Shown piece after piece: positions 1-7,979 of a stretch of DNA of 35,631 nt. The position numbers and the translations under genes are program-made. How positions within the stretch are numbered: position 1 is the stretch's first letter; each line of letters opens with the position of its first letter. Under the pieces are notes generated by a model, which was not told where the DNA came from, ran no database searches, and saw only the letters and a list, made by a program, of their open reading frames with translations. Source of the DNA: Sulfurovum sp. (GTDB taxonomy: Bacteria > Campylobacterota > Campylobacteria > Campylobacterales > Sulfurovaceae); the NCBI GenBank assembly GCA_021647715.1, contig JAKIUE010000012.1:1-35631 (forward strand), read 5' to 3'.

Positions 1-574
1 TTTGATTATTCATCTTATCCACTAACCAATTTTTGAGCTCCCTATAAAAATAAGAATAACCTAATAATGGGGCATCTACACCATAAGGATGCACAACGCC
101 ATCACGCTTAACAAAAGAGCAAAGATGGTAGTTGTCCATCACCCCACCCTCTTCAAACTTATCTATGGGTATCCATTTATTTCCAATACCTTTTGAATTT
201 ATACCCCATGATTTTTTTTCGGATATCTTTTTCGCACCCTCTTTTCGTATAGTACAGTCATTAAATGTAGTAAATTGCACAGCCTCTATCTCTATTACCT
301 TTTTATTTCCACCATAAGTAATATCAAATAATACGCCTATTTCGGGTTCAACTTGTGCATTTGCTTCATATCTAGGGAGTTGTAATGCTGTGCTACCTAT
401 AGAATACACCCCTAAAAAAGATTCAGACTTTGGTACGTAAAAAGGGAATATGCCTTTGGGGGCATCACTCGTCTGAGTAACAACATCTTTAAAATCTTCC
501 AATTCACCTGCCTGTTCCAAATGATGCGCAAAATTACCTGCTACACCTAAACATAGTACATCTTGTAAATCCAT
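1..574 (-). CDS. DUF5718-like protein with FAH-fold features (partial, C-terminus off left edge)
   Basis: This open frame starts with ATG at 574-572, preceded by an AAGGA ribosome-binding site, and runs off the left edge after about 191 codons. It has no stop in the window. The product begins MDLQDVLCLGVAGNFAHHLE and resembles the uncharacterised DUF5718 family as I remember it. The core also reads like fumarylacetoacetate hydrolase (FAH) fold proteins: a VEPEIGVLFD stretch matching the metal-ligand 'EPE' strand, then FNDCTIRK matching the FAH 'FNDVTARD' motif, then a KGIGNKWIPID stretch at the place of the FAH 'KGFDTFCPIGP' segment. Function is unknown. Enzymatic activity on a small acid would be speculation. 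It is separated from HU by a hairpin, so it is probably its own unit. Confidence 0.75.
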   Translation of the reverse strand, partial: MDLQDVLCLGVAGNFAHHLEQAGELEDFKDVVTQTSDAPKGIFPFYVPKSESFLGVYSIGSTALQLPRYEANAQVEPEIGVLFDITYGGNKKVIEIEAVQFTTFNDCTIRKEGAKKISEKKSWGINSKGIGNKWIPIDKFEEGGVMDNYHLCSFVKRDGVVHPYGVDAPLLGYSYFYRELKNWLVDKMNNQ

Positions 575-660
575 AGAAATATCCTTAAAATATTATGTCA
601 GTATAGCTTAGTGATGATTAGTATGTGTTTTGGAGGTTTAAAATAATGAAAGAGTTGAAG

Positions 661-690
661 TTTACCTACTATCCCCAGATAGTAGGTAAA
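661..690 (-). terminator. Perfect 12-bp hairpin after HU gene
   Basis: TTTACCTACTAT and ATAGTAGGTAAA flank a 6-nt CCCCAG loop. The hairpin lies 10 nt beyond the HU stop codon and about 87 nt upstream of the next minus-strand start. No strong T-run follows on the minus strand, so it may be a weak intrinsic terminator or a 3'-end stabilising hairpin. Confidence 0.55.
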
Positions 691-700
691 AGATATAAAC

Positions 701-982
701 TTAGTTACCTGCTACTGCATCTTTAAGTGTTTTACCCATTTTAAATTTAGGTGCAGTGTGTGCTGCTTTTGTATATGTTTTATCTGTTCCTGGAACTTTT
801 CCAGATTTTTCTTTTACATCAACTGTAGAAAATGTACCAAATCCTACGAGAGATACTGACTCTTTTTTAACAAGTGCCTCTGTTACTGAAGAGATAAATG
901 CCTTTAGTGCTTTCTCTGCTGCTGCTTTACTGTCATACTCACCATTTTTTTGGATTAATTCTACGAAATCTGATTTTGTCAT
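701..982 (-). CDS. hup: HU family DNA-binding protein
   Basis: A 93-residue histone-like protein that bends and compacts DNA as a dimer. The N-terminus MTKSDFVELI is the usual HU/IHF opening, and VSLVGFGTFSTVDVKEKSG is the beta-arm base signature (GFGTF). The flexible arm has diverged: VPGTDKTYTKAAHTAPKFK replaces the common RNPxTGE/xIxIPA arm. It ends with the GKTLKDAV helix typical of HU. The length is normal for the family. The start is supported by AAGGA about 7 nt upstream. The gene is monocistronic, with its own promoter (1012-1022) and a hairpin after the stop. Confidence 0.93.
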   Translation of the reverse strand: MTKSDFVELIQKNGEYDSKAAAEKALKAFISSVTEALVKKESVSLVGFGTFSTVDVKEKSGKVPGTDKTYTKAAHTAPKFKMGKTLKDAVAGN

Positions 983-1011
983 TCTTATGTCCTTTTTTTT
1001 AAGATGCAGTC

Positions 1012-1022
1012 ATTATAGCATA
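1012..1022 (-). promoter_or_regulatory. Promoter of HU gene (extended -10) with overlapping small palindrome
   Basis: On the minus strand ATGCTATAAT contains a consensus TATAAT (1017-1012) preceded by TGC, an extended -10. There is no recognisable -35, as is usual in Campylobacterota. The -10 overlaps a short inverted repeat (ATAGC-ATAAA-GCTAT), which could be an operator or chance. The 5' UTR is about 25 nt. Confidence 0.6.
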
Positions 1023-1256
1023 AAGCTATCTTAAATTATGCTAAAAAACACCCTAAAGTGCCCTAATTTACGTCATTTGAAAATTATTTGTATAAAATTA
1101 AATAATATTAAGATAGAAAAAAGTAAGATTATGTATGTTTGGTAATACTGTGCTAATGGTAAACGTATACTTGAAAACTAAGATAGGAATATTTTCTACT
1201 TAATAATAGATAAAATAGGAGGAAATAAAAAATAGTTTGATTCAAAATATCATAAA

Positions 1257-1340
1257 TGGTGCGCACGAGAGGATTTGAACCTCCACGCCGCGAAGCACAA
1301 GCCCCTCAAGCCTGCGTGTCTACCGTTCCACCACGTGCGC
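1257..1340 (-). tRNA. tRNA-Leu (anticodon GAG), CCA encoded
   Basis: Read on the minus strand, the gene begins GCGCACG and ends CGTGCGC-A-CCA. The 7-bp acceptor stem is perfect, with discriminator A and an encoded CCA at 1259-1257. The anticodon arm is CAGGC-TTGAGGG-GCTTG, giving GAG at the anticodon, which reads CUC/CUU leucine codons. A long variable arm (class II tRNA) and a GGTTCAAATCC T-arm fit tRNA-Leu. Length is 84 nt including CCA. The D-arm TGGTGGAACGGTAGACAC is the typical leucine type. Confidence 0.95.
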
Positions 1341-1428
1341 AAAATGTAGATATATAGTTAAAGTACTATAGAACTTAAAACTGAGGTATTTAAAAAGGCT
1401 GTAAAAATAATTTCTCAAAACCTTAAGA

Positions 1429-1456
1429 CTCTTCATTCAACTAGTTGAATGAAGAG
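1429..1456 (-). terminator. 28-nt perfect palindrome after atpE
   Basis: CTCTTCATTCAA-CTAG-TTGAATGAAGAG is a perfect 28-nt palindrome 17 nt beyond the atpE stop and well before tRNA-Leu. As RNA it folds into a 12-bp stem with a CTAG loop. The tail on the minus strand (TCTTAAGGTTTTGAG) is only mildly T-rich. Probable terminator or 3'-stabilising hairpin for atpE. Confidence 0.6.
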
Positions 1457-1473
1457 CTTTGCTCTGTTACGTC

Positions 1474-1785
1474 CTATCCAAGGAAAGGATTCGCATAAAG
1501 TGCGATAAGTGCAATTACTAGTGTATAGATAACTTGCGCTTCAATCATTGCTAGTGCAATAAACATTGTAGTCATTAGTTTACCACCAAGACCTGGGTTA
1601 CGTGCAGTACCTGCAATAGTAGCAGCCGCTGTGTGACCCATACCGATAGCTCCACCAAGAGCAGCAAGACCAAGACCAACACCAGCAGCAACTACTGAGT
1701 ATGCTTTAATCATAGATTCACCATCTGCTTCACCAGCAAATGCAACAGCACCAAGTGCTAAGAAAAGTAAGAAAAACTTTTTCAT
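1474..1785 (-). CDS. atpE: F0F1 ATP synthase subunit c
   Basis: A 103-residue c-ring proteolipid. It has two membrane helices, about residues 27-50 and 70-97, joined by the polar loop ARNP (61-64). The essential carboxylate is E82 in MIEAQVIY. The residues next to it are A and Q, not the Ser/Thr pair of Na+-type rings, so proton coupling is the better guess. The N-terminus MKKFFLLFLALGAVAFAG looks like a signal peptide, giving a mature protein from about G18; epsilonproteobacterial c subunits commonly carry this extension. The gene stands alone, away from the other atp genes, with its own promoter and hairpin, which may allow the high c-subunit stoichiometry. An AAGGATATTAAA ribosome-binding site precedes the ATG. 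Confidence 0.95.
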   Translation of the reverse strand: MKKFFLLFLALGAVAFAGEADGESMIKAYSVVAAGVGLGLAALGGAIGMGHTAAATIAGTARNPGLGGKLMTTMFIALAMIEAQVIYTLVIALIALYANPFLG

Positions 1786-1934
1786 TTTAATATCCTTATA
1801 TTTAATAGAGTTAAAGTCTCTTCGACTATAAATTTGTTTTTAAAGTCTGTTCGGATAGCGTAAACAATGTCACCATTGCCAACAACCACATAAATGCAAG
1901 CTGTTTCCCTACTTATCACTTTTAGAAACGCAAA

Positions 1935-1943
1935 ATTATAGCT
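1935..1943 (-). promoter_or_regulatory. Candidate atpE promoter
   Basis: AGCTATAAT on the minus strand (TATAAT at 1940-1935) lies just past the end of the preceding operon and about 150 nt upstream of atpE. It shares the GC-TATAAT form of the HU promoter. No -35 is visible. It would give a leader of roughly 140 nt; the gene-free 1786-1952 holds nothing else I can recognise. Confidence 0.45.
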
Positions 1944-1952
1944 AAATATGCA

Positions 1953-2795
1953 TTAAACTTTTGTATCAGTTTCTAGTTTTATATTTTCAGGATCCATCAT
2001 ACTTTCTAAATCTGCATTGGAAAATATAGTTTGAAGCAAAAGACCCTTATCAAGACTCAATGCTTCAAAGGTATGGTCTTCTAAAAGTTCTGTAAATTCA
2101 AAAATCTCTTTATCTATTTCAAACATACCTTCTGCTGCTCTTAATGTTTTAAAATAATTTAAAATAATTTGTACATTTTTATTTTCACTTTGTTCTATCT
2201 CGTGGTATCCAAAAGCTATTACATACACACCCGCATGACTTGCAGACTCAACAAAGTTTTGAATACGTCTTTCTTCAATCTCTTCTGTAGGAAAGTTTTT
2301 TAAGTTCATCAGTACTAAATGATACGTCTGTTTTAGTTTTGACATTTGATTATGATCGCTAATACTTGGTCTATTGCAACATAATAGCTCATTATGTCGA
2401 GAGATTATTGTATTTTCAAGTCTTTCAAAAAGCGATAATATCGTCTGAGAGGTAAATGCAACTTCAAATAATTCAACATTTTGCAAAGGTGATAATGAAT
2501 AAAATTTCTTTTTACCAAAGTCTAACATGTCTACTTTCAAAGAACCATGTGGCATAGTGGAGAGTAATTCTAAGCAAAGACTCTCTAATAAGTCATCTGC
2601 TTTAGGTTCGGAAGCTTTGTCATATAATAAGCAAAAACCCCCATCATTAGTCCCTGTGTATAAAGGGATACTCTCATTTTCATTGCGTAAATTTCCTAGG
2701 TTAAATCCCCAAGGAAATGCATAATTTTTATCTTTGGTTATTTCTTCTATTTTTTCTACCATAGTCTCTCTACTTACTTCTGTATTTTGTACCAT
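1953..2795 (-). CDS. Unknown protein resembling the RecA-like core of FtsK/SpoIIIE motors, lacking Walker A
   Basis: A 280-residue soluble protein with no signal or membrane segment. I do not recognise a named family, but the middle reads like an FtsK/SpoIIIE motor domain in order. SLKVDMLDFGKKKFYSL matches the strand-loop normally 'liDPK..elsvY'. LFERLENTIISRHNELL followed by SDHN matches the 'EMErRYkll..ggvrni..yN' helix. TYHLVLMNLKNFPTEE matches the Walker B strand, and FVESASHAGVYVIAFG matches 'Laqm.RAaGIHlilaTQ'. The place of the P-loop (about residues 50-58, GTNDGGFCL) has no GxxGxGK(S/T), and the Walker B acidic pair is LKN. ATPase activity is therefore unlikely. The start codon shares one base with the pnp stop (TAATG), without a clear ribosome-binding site, so it is probably translated by coupling as the last gene of the operon. 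Confidence 0.8.
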   Translation of the reverse strand: MVQNTEVSRETMVEKIEEITKDKNYAFPWGFNLGNLRNENESIPLYTGTNDGGFCLLYDKASEPKADDLLESLCLELLSTMPHGSLKVDMLDFGKKKFYSLSPLQNVELFEVAFTSQTILSLFERLENTIISRHNELLCCNRPSISDHNQMSKLKQTYHLVLMNLKNFPTEEIEERRIQNFVESASHAGVYVIAFGYHEIEQSENKNVQIILNYFKTLRAAEGMFEIDKEIFEFTELLEDHTFEALSLDKGLLLQTIFSNADLESMMDPENIKLETDTKV

Positions 2796-4927
2796 TATGC
2801 TAAAAACTCAGGTGTTGCCAACTCCACCTTCTTACCATTTTGCTCCATCACAACTACAGTGATAGCATCACCCTCATCATAACGTTCTGAGAGATTATTG
2901 ACACGCTCTTTTGCTACTTTAGAAACATGGAGTAAGGCATCAAAACCATCTGGCATCTCCACAAAAAGACCAAAGTCTACGATACGTTTGACCTTACCCT
3001 CATAAGATTCACCGACTTTGTACTCCATCTGTTTTTTAACAGGAGTTGAAGCTATGCCTTCTATGTGTGCTTTAGCAGCTGCAACCTTATCTTTGTCCCC
3101 ACCAGAGACTTTTACACCACCTACATCACGATCCAGATCAATACTTACTTCAAATTTTTCTATGATTTCGCGTATGGTTGCCCCTGCTTTACCTATAATG
3201 TCAACTATCTTTGAAGGATGGATACTAAAGTTTTCAGTGCTTGGTAGGGCTGCACTCGATTGTATCTCTTTAGCAGCTTCTTCCATCAATTCTAGAATAT
3301 GATTTTTTCCTTTACTGGCTTGTAGTAAAGCATCTTTTAACACTGCCATCTCTATACCACCAAGCTTTATATCCATCTGCAGTGCTGTGATACCATTTGC
3401 TGTTCCCGCAACCTTAAAGTCCATATCACCATCATGATCTTCAAGTCCCATAATGTCTGTAAGAACAGCATATTTAGATCCATCTGTCACCAGTCCCATG
3501 GCAATGCCTGCAACCAATGCGGTTGTTTGAATTTCAGCAGCACGTAAGGCCAAAGAACCACCACAAATGGTAGCCATAGAAGAAGAACCATTGGACTCTA
3601 AAATCTCAGATACCATGCGGATACTCCCATCATAGTCTAAAGGTAGTGTAGGCTCCATTGCACGTTTTCCAAGATTACCATGTCCTAATTCTCTTCTGCC
3701 TGGTGCACCTATGTACTTAGCTTCACCTACGCTGTACCCTGGAAAATTATAGTGCACCATAAACTTTTCAGACAGAGAATTTTGTGCAGTGATAAGCTCA
3801 TACATTTGTGCATCTTTTTTATCTCCAAGTGTCACAGTGACGAGTGCTTGAGTCTGACCACGCGTAAAAAGACATGAACCATGTACTGATGGAAGTAGAT
3901 TTGTTTCTATATTTATAGCTCTTACCTCATCTAATGCCCTTCCATCTGCACGGATATTTTTATCGAGTATCATTGCACGTACTACTGTTGCTTTATATCT
4001 TTCAAGTACTTTGGTAACTAAACCTTTATCTGCCTCTTCACCTTCATTTTTCAACTCTTCTAAAATGCTAGCACGTATTTTTTTAAGCTCAGAAGAACGT
4101 TCAGATTTTGCCATATGCGCAATAGCTTTTTCAACCTCTTTGCTATACTTGGTTTCAATCATCGTATAAAGTGTTGCATCTATCTTATCTTCGGACATCT
4201 CCAATACCAAAGCTTCTCTTGCCATAGGCGAGAATTCTACTTCAAATTCTGTACTAGCTTTCTCAATAGACTCAAGAGCCATAGCAATAACGTCTACGAG
4301 TGCTTCTTCGGAAAATTCATTTGCAGACTGCCCTTCTTGTGTTTTAGAACTTAATGTACGCATTTCTATCATCACTGCATCTGAACCAGAACCAACAACC
4401 AATAAATCAAGTTCAGATTTCTCTTGTTGCGTAAGTGTTGGGTTAATCACCAACTCATCACCCTCTGTCCCTACACGTACTGCGGCAATGGACTTAGATA
4501 CAGGGATATCAGAAACAAAAAGTGCTGCATTTGCTGCGTGAAGAGCGGCCACTTGTAAATCTACATTTTCATCTGCACTTACTACGGTTACCGTGATAGT
4601 CACAGGATAATGGAATCCCTGTGGGAAAAGTGGACGCAGAGAACGATCTATGATACGCGAAGTCAGTGTCTCAAAATCTCCAGGTTTTGTCTCTCTTTTT
4701 ATAAACCCTCCAGGAATTTTAGCTGCTGCGTAAGATTTTTCTATATATTGTACAGTTAGCGGTAAAAAATCTTCATCCACAGACTTTTCATCTATAGCAA
4801 CGGCAGCGATAAGCACTGCTTTGCCTTGTGTGTACATGACTGCACCAGATGCTTGCTTAGCCACTTTATCAAAGGCATATTTCTCTTCTAAATTATTTAT
4901 ATTAATCTCTATAATTTTCTCACTCAT
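2795..4927 (-). CDS. pnp: Polyribonucleotide nucleotidyltransferase (PNPase)
   Basis: PNPase degrades RNA 3' to 5' phosphorolytically and acts in mRNA turnover. In order: the first RNase PH domain (about 10-210; VQYIEKSYAAAKIPGGFIKR and SRIIDRSLRPLFP are signature stretches), an alpha-helical linker, the second RNase PH domain (about 310-550; FTRGQTQALVTVTLG, and the catalytic-site region DIMGLEDHDGDMDFKVAGT), a KH domain (IVDIIGKAGATIREIIEKF) and a C-terminal S1 domain (VGESYEGKVKRIVDFGLFVE). An upstream in-frame GTG at 4936 is only 2 nt from AAGGA. The ATG at 4927 sits 11 nt after it, so I place the start at 4927, giving 710 residues, normal length. The start overlaps the phosphoribosyltransferase stop by 8 nt. 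Confidence 0.96.
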   Translation of the reverse strand: MSEKIIEININNLEEKYAFDKVAKQASGAVMYTQGKAVLIAAVAIDEKSVDEDFLPLTVQYIEKSYAAAKIPGGFIKRETKPGDFETLTSRIIDRSLRPLFPQGFHYPVTITVTVVSADENVDLQVAALHAANAALFVSDIPVSKSIAAVRVGTEGDELVINPTLTQQEKSELDLLVVGSGSDAVMIEMRTLSSKTQEGQSANEFSEEALVDVIAMALESIEKASTEFEVEFSPMAREALVLEMSEDKIDATLYTMIETKYSKEVEKAIAHMAKSERSSELKKIRASILEELKNEGEEADKGLVTKVLERYKATVVRAMILDKNIRADGRALDEVRAINIETNLLPSVHGSCLFTRGQTQALVTVTLGDKKDAQMYELITAQNSLSEKFMVHYNFPGYSVGEAKYIGAPGRRELGHGNLGKRAMEPTLPLDYDGSIRMVSEILESNGSSSMATICGGSLALRAAEIQTTALVAGIAMGLVTDGSKYAVLTDIMGLEDHDGDMDFKVAGTANGITALQMDIKLGGIEMAVLKDALLQASKGKNHILELMEEAAKEIQSSAALPSTENFSIHPSKIVDIIGKAGATIREIIEKFEVSIDLDRDVGGVKVSGGDKDKVAAAKAHIEGIASTPVKKQMEYKVGESYEGKVKRIVDFGLFVEMPDGFDALLHVSKVAKERVNNLSERYDEGDAITVVVMEQNGKKVELATPEFLA

Positions 4928-5636
4928 TTGTATCACTATCCTTTTGGGGTTCTTTAGTATTTTTATTTTTTTTCATTTGTGCTTCAACAATCTCTTCAAT
5001 CTCTTCAAAAGTAAGTGGCTCAAAATTTTTGTAATAGTATTCTATCGAAATATAGTCTTGTATCTTATGAGGACAATAAACACCATCACAAACATTTAAA
5101 AGGTTTTGGTAGACTCCTTGATCCAAGATTGGCGTTGCTATATAAATATTTTTAGCACCTCTGGCTAGAACAGATTTTAATGCTACCATCATAGTAAGCC
5201 CTGTTTCTATACATTCATCCGCGAGTACAACATCTTTACCCTCTAAAGAAACCAAGTCACCCCCTTTACGGTATTTATAGACATAGGCAAGCACTTCATC
5301 TTCATATTTTCTTTTTGCTTCACTGTAGACATAATCTTCGGAAATTTCAAATGCATCCACAAGTGCTTTATGTAATACTACTTCATCCGTCTCAGAAATC
5401 ATTGCAATAGCTAATTCTGGATTATTGGGGGCAAAAATAGCTTCGGTAAGTAAAATGTCCATTTGTGCATTCATTTTGTTGGCAATTTTGTCTGCAAAAT
5501 AAACACCCCCCTCGCTCACTCCGATGACCACTACTTCATTTTCTAAAAGTAACTCAAAAGGTAAAGTATCAATAAGTTGTGTAGCTGCATCATTTCTATC
5601 TTCAAAATAATGAGAACTATTTGTATCTTTTAGCAT
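4920..5636 (-). CDS. Phosphoribosyltransferase-domain protein
   Basis: A 238-residue protein with a type I phosphoribosyltransferase fold. VVLADECIETGLTM (136-149) is the PRPP-binding motif with adjacent acids D140-E141 and the TG(L)T loop. VVVIGVSEGGVYFADKIA (35-52) is the first PRTase loop region. The substrate cannot be read from the sequence; the family includes purine salvage enzymes, competence-type proteins and regulators. The frame extends upstream to 5678, but the ATG at 5636 has a good AGGAG 7 nt upstream and is preferred. This start overlaps the J-domain gene by 20 nt. The tail is lysine- and acid-rich (KKNKNTKEPQKDSD) and probably disordered. It lies in the purD-lptD-pnp operon. 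Confidence 0.85.
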   Translation of the reverse strand: MLKDTNSSHYFEDRNDAATQLIDTLPFELLLENEVVVIGVSEGGVYFADKIANKMNAQMDILLTEAIFAPNNPELAIAMISETDEVVLHKALVDAFEISEDYVYSEAKRKYEDEVLAYVYKYRKGGDLVSLEGKDVVLADECIETGLTMMVALKSVLARGAKNIYIATPILDQGVYQNLLNVCDGVYCPHKIQDYISIEYYYKNFEPLTFEEIEEIVEAQMKKNKNTKEPQKDSDTNE

Positions 5637-5883
5637 GGTCTGCTCCTGGGAATTGTTTAGAGACTTCTTCTTCATCAAAAGTATAACGAAACTCTTCTAT
5701 ATATTTCATCAGTAATGTATAAGCACTATTAAGTTGTTCCATTTGTAATGCATCCCCACCTATATCAGGGTGGTTTTTTTTAGCAAGAAAGTGATACTGC
5801 CTTTTTATATCTTCTTTTGTTATTAGTTTAGGTAAAGCTAAAATATCTAACGCTCTGTCTATCTCTTCATTTGGACTTAGCAT
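5617..5883 (-). CDS. Small J-domain (DnaJ-like) protein
   Basis: An 88-residue protein that is little more than a J domain. ALDILALPKLITKEDIKRQY is followed by HFLAKKNHPDIGGD, with the diagnostic HPD triad at 38-40, which stimulates DnaK ATPase in this family. There are no G/F, zinc-finger or substrate domains, so it is a minimal co-chaperone. A GTG at 5886 is the longest possible start, but the ATG at 5883 overlaps the lptD stop by one base (TGATG), the classic coupling arrangement, with GGAG upstream. The client is unknown. The position immediately after lptD might suggest a link with outer-membrane assembly, but that is only context. Confidence 0.85.
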   Translation of the reverse strand: MLSPNEEIDRALDILALPKLITKEDIKRQYHFLAKKNHPDIGGDALQMEQLNSAYTLLMKYIEEFRYTFDEEEVSKQFPGADHAKRYK

Positions 5884-7979
5884 CACTTACTGTCTCCACT
5901 ACTTACACCACCAAAAGGTATAAATTGAAACTGTAGATAATACGTATTATCTTTGGTAAACCCTGATGGTCTAGGCGTAATATCTTGTCTTATAGAAGCA
6001 TCTACTCGCCAACAATCACGATGATAAGCACCACCAAAACGCCACTGTTTACTTGAGGCTTCATCCAAATTATACGTCAATCCTCCATGTAAAGAAATTT
6101 GTTCATTATAGGTATAGCCAAAAGAAAAATCAAAATCATTTGCTTCACTTACATAAGGTAAATCTGGTAAAACTTGTTTATATGTATGCCCTAGAGAGAA
6201 GTTATACTCTGGTTTTATTAAACTAATACGTGCAGATGATTCACGAACCTTATCAAATTCATGTGAATAGACAAAGTTATGATAAGCACTCCACTGTTTC
6301 CAATTGTACTGCATTTCATTAGTCATATCTGCTAACTTATGTTTTTTATTTCTGTAATATTTCTGAGAAAATCTCTGGTAAAATTTTAAGTTCATTGAAT
6401 GATCATAAAAATACTGGCTTAATGATAAGTCATACTGTTCTTGCGGTAAACCTACTGCAAAAAGTTCTTTTTGTTCTTCTTTAAGTAGACTAAACCCAAC
6501 AGGAGACTGCGTCTCATTTCCTGGCTTTATATACGAAATTGATGGTTGGAATACATGCATAAACGTATCAAATTTTTTAACTAAATCTGTGAAAATTTTT
6601 ACTTTATGGATATTACTATAGTATTTAAACGCATCATGTACAAATGTCCCATTGTTAAAAAAGTATTTACTATAAAAAAACTCTTCTCCTAATGACACAT
6701 TTAAAAAGTCATCAAAAAAAGATGTGGTAAATTCCAAAGGAATACGAAACTCTGCTTGACGCATAGTCACACCTTCTTCTCGATGAAGGTTGTTTATTTT
6801 AAAGTCAACACTATAAGTTAAATTGTCAAAAAGAAAATGGGTTAAATATTTATGTGCTTGCAATGATGGTAAAATCTGCAAAGTTTTATCTTTATCTACA
6901 GCATTTCTTGTATCGATAAAATACTTTGCATTCAAACCAAAATAATAAGCATCACTATATGCAAAATAATTCACACGTGACTCTTGTAAAGGGGTAAGTC
7001 CAAAATGAATTAATTTATCTTTTTGTAAATTTATATAGTCAATATCATTTAAAAAAGTAGTATTCACGTAAAGTCCATCTGTAAATCCTATAGGTAAATT
7101 TTTCTGAAAGACTTGTGAAGATGCATAATTAAATTCTAGCCCATAGTGACTGTCATTTGGGAGATTCTCCTCAGTGGCATACCTTTGAGTATCTTTAAAA
7201 TATCCCATACGCACTTTACCCGATGAATGTGCAGAATCTGCAAAACGAAATGTTGAATACATTCCTACAGAACGAGATGTACGTAATTGTGGGTTAAACT
7301 CTAAATCCATACTATCTGTAATCGCCCAAAAAACAGGCTGTTCATACAAAAATCCCTCTAACGCAGAATATCCCAATTCGGGGAAAAGTAATCCTGAACT
7401 CCTTTTGTTATGTGTCGTGAATGCCAAGTATGGTGTGTAGAAAAAAGGGACGTCTAAAAATGATACTTTAGCATCAAATACTTTCATATATTTTTCTTTA
7501 CTGTCATATATGGCATGGTCAAAATCCATGGTCCACAAAGGATTATCTACTTCACAAGATGAGAAGATACTTCTCCCAAAAGTATAATTTCCATCAACTC
7601 TATGGGCATGGTCAGTAAAAAGCCACACATCATTATCACTAGAAAAAAATAATTTTTCAAAACGTATTTCTTTACTGTCTGTATAAATCTCCATATGAGA
7701 AGAATGTTCTTTAGTACCTTGATACCCTATCATTTCTATATTACCGTCTAATTTAAGGAGTTTAGTATTTCTATTATATATAGCTTTGGTGGCTTTAATC
7801 ACCGAATTGTCGTAATACACTACCACACCTTCACTAGCGGTAACTACGTCTTTTGTAGATTCTATTGTTTTTGCAGTGACTTCTATCTTTTTATTTTGTG
7901 TTTTTTCTTCATCTTCTGCCAATAACAAAGAGTTATTTATAGAAAATAAAAAAATAAAAAAATAAAAAAATCTATGCAT
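5883..7979 (-). CDS. lptD: LPS-assembly outer-membrane protein LptD
   Basis: A 698-residue outer-membrane LPS translocon subunit, which works with LptE to insert lipopolysaccharide at the cell surface. An N-terminal signal peptide (MHRFFYFFIFLFSINNSLLLA) is followed by an LptA/OstA-like periplasmic domain (about 30-125; VTASEGVVVYYDNSVIKA, LLKLDGNIEMI). A long beta-barrel with alternating aromatic strands follows, ending in an aromatic-rich final strand (YYLQFQFIPF). RSSGLLFPELGYSALEGF is the conserved LptD stretch. I see only two cysteines, C142 and C656, placed to make a single bond between periplasmic domain and barrel; E. coli LptD has four. It overlaps the RDD gene by 8 nt and the J-protein by one base. 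Confidence 0.92.
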   Translation of the reverse strand: MHRFFYFFIFLFSINNSLLLAEDEEKTQNKKIEVTAKTIESTKDVVTASEGVVVYYDNSVIKATKAIYNRNTKLLKLDGNIEMIGYQGTKEHSSHMEIYTDSKEIRFEKLFFSSDNDVWLFTDHAHRVDGNYTFGRSIFSSCEVDNPLWTMDFDHAIYDSKEKYMKVFDAKVSFLDVPFFYTPYLAFTTHNKRSSGLLFPELGYSALEGFLYEQPVFWAITDSMDLEFNPQLRTSRSVGMYSTFRFADSAHSSGKVRMGYFKDTQRYATEENLPNDSHYGLEFNYASSQVFQKNLPIGFTDGLYVNTTFLNDIDYINLQKDKLIHFGLTPLQESRVNYFAYSDAYYFGLNAKYFIDTRNAVDKDKTLQILPSLQAHKYLTHFLFDNLTYSVDFKINNLHREEGVTMRQAEFRIPLEFTTSFFDDFLNVSLGEEFFYSKYFFNNGTFVHDAFKYYSNIHKVKIFTDLVKKFDTFMHVFQPSISYIKPGNETQSPVGFSLLKEEQKELFAVGLPQEQYDLSLSQYFYDHSMNLKFYQRFSQKYYRNKKHKLADMTNEMQYNWKQWSAYHNFVYSHEFDKVRESSARISLIKPEYNFSLGHTYKQVLPDLPYVSEANDFDFSFGYTYNEQISLHGGLTYNLDEASSKQWRFGGAYHRDCWRVDASIRQDITPRPSGFTKDNTYYLQFQFIPFGGVSSGDSK

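Noticed and set aside
132-317. 61-residue plus-strand frame at the left edge
   Set aside because: Antisense to the DUF5718-like gene, which has a good ribosome-binding site and family-like sequence.
1219-1223. Strong GGAGG on the plus strand
   Set aside because: No start codon or frame follows at a sensible distance.
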